Source of the DNA: JAYZAP01 sp964645285
GTDB taxonomy: Bacteria; Pseudomonadota; Alphaproteobacteria; JAAXGF01
Reading direction: 5' to 3'
DNA length: 5,025 nucleotides
Assembly: GCA_964645285.1 (NCBI GenBank)
Contig: CAZYDR010000168.1
Coordinates: forward strand, 1-5,025
Made by a program: the position numbers and the translations under genes. The notes below the pieces were generated by a model that saw only the letters and a program-made list of their open reading frames with translations, searched no databases and had not been told where the DNA came from. The first letter of the stretch is position 1. Every line of letters starts with the position of its first letter. Positions 1 through 5,025 of this stretch are shown one piece after another.

Positions 1-1
1 C

Positions 2-862
2 GACATCTACAAACGGATCACTGGCGAAAGCGGCTACTTCGATACCCGCATCGTCTATATCGCCGAGCACGGCCCAGCCAACCTGCGGATCAAACGCCTG
101 GCGATCATGGATCAGGACGGCGCCAACCACCGTTTCCTGACCAACGGCAAGCATCTGGTGTTGACGCCCCGGTTTTCGCCGACCGCCCAGGAGGTCACCT
201 ACCTGTCGTATTTTCACGACCAGCCCAGGGTCTACATCCTCGATATCGACACCGGCCGCCAGGAGGTGGTGGGCGATTTTCCCAACATGACCTTCGCGCC
301 GCGCTTCTCGCCGGATGGCAACCGCATCATCATGAGCCTGGCCACCGAGGGTAATTCCGACGTCTACACCATGGACCTGCGAACCCATGAAATTCAGCGC
401 CTGACCAAGCATTCGGCCATCGACACATCGCCGTCCTACTCACCGGACGGCGAGCGCATCGCTTTCAACTCCGACCGCGGTGGATCCCAGCAGATTTATG
501 TTATGGATGCGGACGGCGACAATCCCAAACGCATCAGTTTCGGTGTCGGGCGTTATGCCACGCCGGTGTGGTCGCCACGCAGCGACCTTATTGCTTTCAC
601 CAAGATGCATAAGGACCAGTTTTACATTGGCGTAATGGAGGTGGACGGAAGTAGAGAGCGACTCTTGGCTTCCGGTTACTTGGTGGAGATGCCCACATGG
701 GCGCCAAACGGACGTGTTCTCTCATTTTTCCGTCAGACCACCGACGGTGACGAAGGGGGCGATATCAAGCTCTACTCGATCGACCTAACTGGCTATAACG
801 AACGGCTTTTAGTGACACCTATCGATGCCTCGGACCCGGCGTGGTCCCCCTTGATTCCATGA
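2..862 (+). CDS. tolB: TolB, periplasmic beta-propeller of the Tol-Pal system (C-terminal 286 residues, 5' end cut by window)
   Basis: TolB is a soluble periplasmic protein that binds Pal and TolA in the Tol-Pal envelope complex. The reading frame is open from base 2 and stops at TGA 860-862. It opens with DIYKRITGESGYFDTRIVYI, followed by the RLAIMDQDGAN motif, both typical of TolB at the start of the propeller. Six PD40-type blade motifs follow (numbered from base 2): PRFSP at 56, PRFSPDG at 100, PSYSPDG at 144, PVWSP at 188, PTWAPNG at 231 and the closing PAWSP at 279. The C-terminal segment LYSIDLTGYNERLL is also a TolB hallmark. TolB is normally about 430-450 residues, so the signal peptide, the N-terminal domain and part of the first blade lie upstream of the window. 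The ATG at 107 is an internal methionine, not the start. No frameshift or internal stop is seen. Confidence 0.97.
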   Translation, partial: DIYKRITGESGYFDTRIVYIAEHGPANLRIKRLAIMDQDGANHRFLTNGKHLVLTPRFSPTAQEVTYLSYFHDQPRVYILDIDTGRQEVVGDFPNMTFAPRFSPDGNRIIMSLATEGNSDVYTMDLRTHEIQRLTKHSAIDTSPSYSPDGERIAFNSDRGGSQQIYVMDADGDNPKRISFGVGRYATPVWSPRSDLIAFTKMHKDQFYIGVMEVDGSRERLLASGYLVEMPTWAPNGRVLSFFRQTTDGDEGGDIKLYSIDLTGYNERLLVTPIDASDPAWSPLIP

Positions 863-879
863 CTTCCGCACAGTATAGT
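851..879 (+). promoter_or_regulatory. Candidate sigma70-type promoter for pal, inside the tolB 3' end
   Basis: TTGATT at 851-856 (4 of 6 to TTGACA) and TATAGT at 874-879 (5 of 6 to TATAAT) are separated by the optimal 17 bases. Transcription would begin near 886 and give pal a leader of roughly 145 bases. The -35 box overlaps the last codons of tolB. Matches of this quality arise by chance, more often in this AT-richer stretch, so this is a prediction from pattern and position only. It would allow Pal, usually the most abundant Tol-Pal component, to be made in excess of TolB. Confidence 0.33.
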
Positions 880-898
880 CTGAAACGATTTCAGCCTA
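876..898. repeat. Inverted repeat just after the tolB stop
   Basis: CTGAAA (880-885) and TTTCAG (889-894) are perfect complements around the loop CGA. After one T/C mismatch, three more pairs form (876-878 with 896-898), giving a stem of nine pairs. No T-run follows, so it does not look like an intrinsic terminator. It sits 13 bases past the tolB stop and overlaps the predicted transcription start of the candidate pal promoter. It could be a protein-binding site, an RNA processing or stability hairpin, or chance. A second small hairpin with the same CGA loop (GAGA/TCTC, 937-947) lies downstream in this gap. Confidence 0.35.
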
Positions 899-1031
899 AG
901 ATCGGCGTAGTTCAAGGGCGGCATCTTGTAAAGTTGGAGACGATCTCTTAACCAATGAAGGATAGAGATAGGCTCTCAAGGCGCGTAACACCCACCAACA
1001 AGACCAATTCCCGACAGAAGGGAGCGACAAG

Positions 1032-1580
1032 ATGCGGACGAAAATAGTTAGCCTGTTCGCGATGCTGTTCTTAATCACAGCGTGCGAGACGACGCCCGAG
1101 GATACCGGGGCTACCGATAGTTCGGGTTCCACCGACAGTAGCTCGAGTTCGAGCAGTAGCGCGGTAACCACTGAATCCGCGGACACCACGGCCGTGGAAT
1201 CCGACGCGACCATGGCGCCGGCGCCTGGTAGTCAGGAGCAGCTTGAGATTGAAGTCGGCGACCGCGTGTTCTTCGTGTATGACAAGTCCGTAGTCGTGGC
1301 GGCGGCCGAGAAAACCTTGAAGCGGCAGGCGGCCTGGATGAAGCAATACCCGTCCGTGTCGGTTACCGTCGAAGGCCATTGCGACGAGCGCGGCACGCGC
1401 GAGTACAACCTGGCATTGGGTGAGCGCCGGGCAACGGCGGTCAAAAACTTCCTTGTCGCCCTTGGTGTCGATTCCAACCGGATCGCCACCATCAGCTACG
1501 GTAAGGAACGTCCCGACGCCCTTGGCCACAACAAGGCGGCCTGGGCCCAGAACCGGCGCGGCGTAACGACGGTTAACTAG
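1032..1580 (+). CDS. pal: Pal, peptidoglycan-associated outer-membrane lipoprotein
   Basis: Pal anchors the outer membrane to peptidoglycan and is the partner of TolB. The 182-residue product begins with a lipoprotein signal peptide (MRTK, a hydrophobic stretch, then lipobox ITAC), so lipidated Cys18 would become residue 1. The next residue is Glu, not Asp, consistent with Lol export to the outer membrane. Residues 20-70 form a low-complexity linker with eight serines in a row (36-43). The OmpA-like domain covers about 73-182, with GHCDERGTREYNLALGERRA at 115-134. By family alignment, Asp118 and Arg133 should contact the diaminopimelate of peptidoglycan, and YGKERP and AQNRR follow near the end. 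The ATG has a good ribosome site, AGGGAG at 1019-1024, seven bases upstream. Length is normal for the family. The segment YDKSVVVAAAE at 83-93 departs from the usual FDKxxLtpeA form. Identification is secure. Confidence 0.98.
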   Translation: MRTKIVSLFAMLFLITACETTPEDTGATDSSGSTDSSSSSSSSAVTTESADTTAVESDATMAPAPGSQEQLEIEVGDRVFFVYDKSVVVAAAEKTLKRQAAWMKQYPSVSVTVEGHCDERGTREYNLALGERRATAVKNFLVALGVDSNRIATISYGKERPDALGHNKAAWAQNRRGVTTVN

Positions 1581-1582
1581 CT

Positions 1583-1614
1583 GGCTGCCGGGCGCGGAAA
1601 GTCCTCGCCCAGCC
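1583..1614 (+). other. Hairpin immediately after the pal stop codon
   Basis: GGCT (1583-1586) pairs with AGCC (1611-1614). After a three-base bulge, GGGCG (1590-1594) pairs with CGCCC (1606-1610). After one C/T mismatch, GGA (1596-1598) pairs with TCC (1602-1604) around an AAG loop. This makes twelve pairs in an imperfect stem starting three bases after the pal stop. No T-run follows, so termination is unlikely from this element alone. A role as a 3' end stabiliser of pal mRNA, together with the stronger hairpin downstream, is inference. Confidence 0.45.
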
Positions 1615-1625
1615 CACGTCTGATT

Positions 1626-1677
1626 GAACCCGCGCCGGCGACGCTACTGCGCTAGCGGCCGGGCGGGTTCTTTCGTT
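1626..1677 (+). terminator. Probable intrinsic terminator between pal and cpoB
   Basis: The left arm 1626-1639 and right arm 1658-1670 form 13 pairs with a single bulged G at 1634 (eight pairs, bulge, five pairs). Inside the loop, CGCTA (1642-1646) pairs with TAGCG (1653-1657), closing on a six-base loop. The total is about 18 pairs, mostly G-C. TTTCGTT follows at 1671-1677. That tract is interrupted, so termination may be partial. The hairpin is too long and regular to dismiss as background even in GC-rich DNA. If it works, it separates pal transcription from cpoB-tilS-ftsH or sets a pal-to-cpoB expression step by attenuated readthrough. I found no convincing sigma70 promoter between it and cpoB. 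Confidence 0.68.
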
Positions 1678-1720
1678 CCGGCAGAATAATGGCTCCGGCC
1701 CCGACGGGCGGAGCCTATGC

Positions 1721-1725
1721 GGAGG
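1721..1725 (+). promoter_or_regulatory. Ribosome binding site that decides the cpoB start
   Basis: GGAGG lies 11 bases before the ATG at 1737, with a second purine patch AAGG at 1731-1734. The in-frame upstream ATG at 1689 has no Shine-Dalgarno sequence in front of it. Using it would add 16 residues ahead of the signal peptide, so 1737 is preferred. The spacing is slightly longer than ideal. Confidence 0.6.
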
Positions 1726-1736
1726 TCCACAAGGCG

Positions 1737-2765
1737 ATGAAGATTCGCATTGGTCTGGCTATTTTCGCGGTAATCCTGGTGACATTTGCCCATTCCGGGG
1801 GCATCAGGTTTGCCCCTAAGGCGTGGGCCCAGGATGCTGATCTGCGGGCCTTGACCGACCAGTTGGAGAGCCTGCGCAAGGATCTCGCCGATATCCAGAA
1901 GTACGTGTATCGGGGCGGTGACATGCCGGTACTTTCGTCGGATAGCGTGGTGTCGTCCCTGGCCGCTGATCCCGAGGCCGAGGCCCAGGCGGCGCGCACC
2001 CAGGTGCGGTTCTCCGAGCTTGAAGACCAAATGCGGACGCTGACCGGCCAGATCGAGGAAATGGCCCACGGCATCGATCAGGTTTCGCTGCGCCTCGACA
2101 AGTTGATCGGCGATGTGGATTTCCGGCTCTCGGCCATCGAAAAAGCCCAGGCCGAGGCGGACGGCTGGAAGGGCCAAAGCAGCGAGATCGGCTCGGCAAT
2201 CCCGGCCCCGACCCAGCCGTCACCCACCCAGGAAGCCCTCGGCGCCCCGCCGGTGTCCAGCGAGCCGGGCGCTCTGGGCACAATTCCGGCGACGGCTCTT
2301 GAAGACCAGGAGACTGCCGCCGTGGAAGAGGCCGCGCCGGCCGAACCGGCTCTGCCGACCACGCCGGCCCTGCCGCCGGGCACCACCAAGCAGCAGTACG
2401 AATACGCCTTCAGCCTGTTGCGCCAGCATGAGTACGCCGAGGCCGAGCGGGCGCTCACGGCGTTCATCGAAAAACACCCCAACGACCAGTTGACCGGCAA
2501 CGCCCATTACTGGCTGGCCGAGACCTATTACGTGCGTGGCGATTTCCGCCGGGCCGCGGGATTCTTCGCCAAGGGCTACAAGAATTTTCCCGAGAGCAAC
2601 AAGGCCTCAGACAACCTGCTCAAGCTGGCCATGGCCTTGGTCAATCTCGATGACATGGACAAGGCCTGCTTTACCTTTAAGGAACTGGCCGAGCGCTTCC
2701 CCAATGCCTCGTCGTCGATCAAGCAGCGGGCGGCGACGGAGAGTCAGCGCGCTGGCTGTAACTGA
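1737..2765 (+). CDS. cpoB: CpoB (YbgF), periplasmic Tol-Pal accessory protein with coiled coil and TPR domain
   Basis: CpoB coordinates peptidoglycan synthesis with Tol-Pal-driven outer-membrane constriction; in E. coli it binds TolA and regulates PBP1B. The product is 342 residues from the chosen ATG. Residues 1-31 form a Sec signal peptide (MKIRIG, hydrophobic core to about 22, cleavage after AWA, mature start QDADLRAL). Charged residues Arg24 and Lys28 between core and cleavage site are somewhat unusual. Residues 36-57 and 85-140 are heptad-like, including VSLRLDKLIGDVDFRL at 116-131, the trimerising coiled-coil signature of this family. A Pro/Ala/Glu/Thr-rich linker covers about 153-216. 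Three TPR-like repeats follow at about 218-250, 255-287 and 292-324 (for example YEYAFSLLRQHEYAEAERAL and YWLAETYYVRGDFRRAAGFF). TPR signatures and position after pal make the assignment firm. The gene follows a probable terminator, and tilS begins one base after its stop. Confidence 0.95.
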   Translation: MKIRIGLAIFAVILVTFAHSGGIRFAPKAWAQDADLRALTDQLESLRKDLADIQKYVYRGGDMPVLSSDSVVSSLAADPEAEAQAARTQVRFSELEDQMRTLTGQIEEMAHGIDQVSLRLDKLIGDVDFRLSAIEKAQAEADGWKGQSSEIGSAIPAPTQPSPTQEALGAPPVSSEPGALGTIPATALEDQETAAVEEAAPAEPALPTTPALPPGTTKQQYEYAFSLLRQHEYAEAERALTAFIEKHPNDQLTGNAHYWLAETYYVRGDFRRAAGFFAKGYKNFPESNKASDNLLKLAMALVNLDDMDKACFTFKELAERFPNASSSIKQRAATESQRAGCN

Positions 2766-2766
2766 C

Positions 2767-4095
2767 GTGGCCGCGCCGCTCGGCGCCGACGAATTTTCCC
2801 GATTGATGGCCGGGCTCGGCCCGTTCGAGGCGGCGCCGGTGATTGCCGTTGCTGTGTCCGGCGGCCCCGACAGCATGGCGCTCTGTGCCCTGGCCCATGA
2901 CTGGGCGCGGAAACGCGGTGGCCGGGCCGAGGCGCTGATTGTCGATCATGGCCTGCGGCCCGAATCCACCGAAGAGGCCCACCGCGTCGCCGGTTGGCTC
3001 ACCAGCCTGGATATCAGTTGCCGGATCTTGACCTGGGACGGCGCCAAACCGCAAAGCAATATCCATGCGACCGCGCGGGCGGCGCGTTATGGCCTGCTGC
3101 AAGCGTGGTGTCACGACAAGGGCATCGCCCATTTGCTGCTCGGTCATCACCAGGACGATCTCGCCGAGACCCTGTTGCTGCGCCTTGAACGCCACAGCGG
3201 CCTCGACGGTCTGGCGGCCATGGCGGCTATCGTCGAGACCCCTGATGGGCGTCTGTTGCGGCCGCTTCTCACCGTGCCCCAGGGGCGACTCCGCGCCATC
3301 CTGAAAGAGCGCCGGCTACCCTCGGTCGACGACCCGAGCAACCACGACCGGCGTTATGGCCGTATCCGTATTCGTCAGATGATGCCGGCCCTGGCCGACC
3401 AGGGCGTCTCCACCATCCGTCTCGCCGGCACGGCTTTGGCCTTGGGACGGGCGAGGCGGTTCATGGATGATGCGGTAGCGTACTTTCTGGCCGGCGCGGT
3501 GACGCCCCACGCCGCCGGGTTCTGTTGGCTTGACGCCGCCGCCTATGGCGCTGCGCCCGAAGAGCTGTCGCGCCGGGCGCTGACCCGATTGCTGCTCCAT
3601 GTCGGCGGCGGCGCCTATCCGCCCCGGTCCGAGCGCCTCGAACGGCTGCACCGGGCGCTTGCGGACAACGGCCTGGGCCGCGGGCGCACATTGGCCGGTT
3701 GCCGGGTGATTCCCGGACGTCGTGGCGTGCTGTTTTTCCGCGAGCCGAACGCCGTAACCGACGACATGGTCCTGCAAGGTGGCGGCGACCTGATCTGGGA
3801 CCGCCGATTCCGTATCCGCGCCGACAGCGGCGACTATAGGGTCCGGCGTCTGGGTCAGGACGGCCGTTCCGACGTCACCCAGGCCTATCGACGCCATAGC
3901 GCTCAGCTGGTGCCGGCCGCCGTATTGCCCAGTATGCCGGCCATTTTTGACCTTGACGGGATGGTCGCGGTTCCCCACTTAAACTTTGTGCGAAAAAATG
4001 GCGGTGAGCCGGCGCTCAAGGGGCTTGCCGTAGACTTCAGGCCCGCACATTCTCTATCACCAGCTGGCTTTGCCTTTGCCGGGACTGGAGGATAG
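2767..4095 (+). CDS. tilS: TilS, tRNA(Ile)-lysidine synthase
   Basis: TilS uses ATP and lysine to convert C34 of tRNA-Ile(CAU) to lysidine, switching the codon from AUG to AUA and the identity from Met to Ile. It is cytoplasmic and generally essential. The 442-residue product has the N-type PP-loop SGGPDSM at 31-37, VDHGLRPES at 59-67, the ARAARY segment at 103-108, and LLLGHHQDDLAETLLLR at 123-139 with the conserved His/Asp/Asp/Glu set. RPLLTVP at 164-170 and DPSNHDRRYGRIRIR at 188-202 follow. The remaining residues, about 203-442, form the less conserved tRNA-binding part, with PSMPAIFD and MVAVPHL near the end. The GTG at 2767 is one base after the cpoB TGA and lacks a clear Shine-Dalgarno, suggesting translational coupling. 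Alternatives are ATG 2806 (13 residues shorter, also no ribosome site) and a rare CTG at 2752 with GGAGAG eight bases upstream. Function is secure; the exact start is not. Confidence 0.94.
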   Translation: MAAPLGADEFSRLMAGLGPFEAAPVIAVAVSGGPDSMALCALAHDWARKRGGRAEALIVDHGLRPESTEEAHRVAGWLTSLDISCRILTWDGAKPQSNIHATARAARYGLLQAWCHDKGIAHLLLGHHQDDLAETLLLRLERHSGLDGLAAMAAIVETPDGRLLRPLLTVPQGRLRAILKERRLPSVDDPSNHDRRYGRIRIRQMMPALADQGVSTIRLAGTALALGRARRFMDDAVAYFLAGAVTPHAAGFCWLDAAAYGAAPEELSRRALTRLLLHVGGGAYPPRSERLERLHRALADNGLGRGRTLAGCRVIPGRRGVLFFREPNAVTDDMVLQGGGDLIWDRRFRIRADSGDYRVRRLGQDGRSDVTQAYRRHSAQLVPAAVLPSMPAIFDLDGMVAVPHLNFVRKNGGEPALKGLAVDFRPAHSLSPAGFAFAGTGG

Positions 4096-4098
4096 AAT
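4070..4098 (+). promoter_or_regulatory. Candidate sigma70-type promoter for ftsH, overlapping the tilS end
   Basis: TTGCCT at 4070-4075 (4 of 6 to TTGACA) and TAGAAT at 4093-4098 (5 of 6 to TATAAT) have exactly 17 bases between them. Transcription would begin near 4105, giving ftsH a leader of about 58 bases. The -10 box contains the tilS stop codon. ftsH is heat-shock regulated in many proteobacteria, but I found no good sigma32-type pair (CTTG with CYTAT at proper spacing) here. The call rests on pattern only. Confidence 0.35.
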
Positions 4099-4144
4099 GG
4101 TCGGCTTGGCCCGTTGCACGACAGTGCGCGGCGCATTTGGGTGA
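4097..4144 (+). CDS. Possible 15-codon leader ORF ahead of ftsH
   Basis: An ATG at 4097 follows a strong Shine-Dalgarno, GGAGG at 4087-4091, by five bases and encodes MVGLARCTTVRGAFG before TGA at 4142-4144. It is in the same frame as ftsH, whose GTG lies 18 bases after that stop. The ribosome site sits in the last codons of tilS, so ribosomes finishing tilS could reinitiate here and stay close to the weaker ftsH start. It may be a regulatory leader, a coupling device, or chance. The peptide resembles nothing I recognise. If the candidate promoter at 4070-4098 is used, its transcript would start inside the mini-ORF and lack its start codon, so the ORF would matter only on mRNA reading through from tilS. 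Confidence 0.25.
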   Translation: MVGLARCTTVRGAFG

Positions 4145-4146
4145 AC

Positions 4147-4152
4147 GAGAGG
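4147..4152 (+). promoter_or_regulatory. Ribosome binding site for the ftsH GTG start
   Basis: GAGAGG ends ten bases before the GTG at 4163. The frame is closed just upstream by TGA at 4142-4144, and the next in-frame ATG is codon 24, past the first membrane helix. The GTG is therefore the only start that keeps a complete N-terminal anchor. Confidence 0.6.
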
Positions 4153-4162
4153 CCTAGGTAAC

Positions 4163-5025
<863 letters not shown>

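Noticed and set aside
926..953. A second promoter-like pair before pal (TTGTAA, 16 bases, TTAACC)
   Set aside because: The -10 match is poor and the spacing less ideal. The pair at 851-879 is better, and even that one is only a candidate.
955..1047. A 30-codon ORF overlapping the pal start
   Set aside because: No ribosome site precedes its ATG. The product is very basic and low in information, and it overlaps pal in another frame.
1689..1736. Upstream ATG start for CpoB at 1689
   Set aside because: It has no Shine-Dalgarno and would put 16 polar residues before a normal signal peptide. ATG 1737 has GGAGG upstream and begins with the expected MK/R n-region.
2536..2766. A 77-residue N-terminal extension of TilS from ATG 2536, inside cpoB
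   Set aside because: The frame is open only because GC-rich DNA has few stops. The extension is Arg/Pro/Ser-rich shadow translation of the cpoB TPR region and would overlap cpoB by about 230 bases.
3316..3978. A 220-residue minus-strand frame opposite tilS, and other long minus-strand frames
   Set aside because: They lie wholly opposite well-identified genes, resemble no family I know, and are the usual antisense shadows of high-GC coding DNA.
4116..4135. Small hairpins in the ftsH leader (GCAC/GTGC with a GACA loop; TGCGC-G-GCGCA dyad)
   Set aside because: They have four to five pairs, are mutually exclusive, have no T-run, and are within what GC-rich DNA gives by chance.
4142..4162. TGA before ftsH as a nonsense mutation or sequencing error truncating FtsH
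   Set aside because: FtsH from GTG 4163 already has a complete, typical N-terminus with its first membrane helix, so no missing part needs to be explained.

Overview
This is an ordinary chromosomal stretch from a GC-rich alphaproteobacterium. The residue patterns of TolB, Pal, TilS and FtsH, and the gene order tolB-pal-cpoB-tilS-ftsH, look like Rhodospirillales or a related order. That placement rests on recalled family patterns, not on a database search. All five genes are on the plus strand. The two at the edges are cut by the window: tolB lacks its N-terminal part, and ftsH lacks the second half of its AAA domain and its whole protease domain.

Layout: 2-862 is the C-terminal beta-propeller of TolB. 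863-1031 is a relatively AT-rich gap with a candidate sigma70-type promoter (851-879) and a small inverted repeat (876-898). 1032-1580 is the Pal lipoprotein. 1581-1736 holds two consecutive hairpins, the second with the form of an intrinsic terminator. 1737-2765 is CpoB (YbgF), and 2767-4095 is TilS, starting one base after the cpoB stop. 4096-4162 is a short leader with a candidate promoter just upstream and a 15-codon mini-ORF. FtsH runs from a GTG at 4163 to the window edge.

TolB, Pal and CpoB belong to the Tol-Pal envelope machine, which ties the outer membrane to peptidoglycan and drives outer-membrane constriction at division. TilS makes lysidine in the tRNA-Ile that reads AUA codons. 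FtsH is the inner-membrane AAA+ protease. The last two are housekeeping genes that accompany this cluster in many alphaproteobacteria rather than members of the Tol-Pal complex.

I found no mobile element, CRISPR array, RNA gene or unfamiliar gene system. What merits a second look is regulatory: the tandem hairpins that may split the cluster after pal, the possible internal promoters before pal and ftsH, and the in-frame mini-ORF ahead of ftsH.
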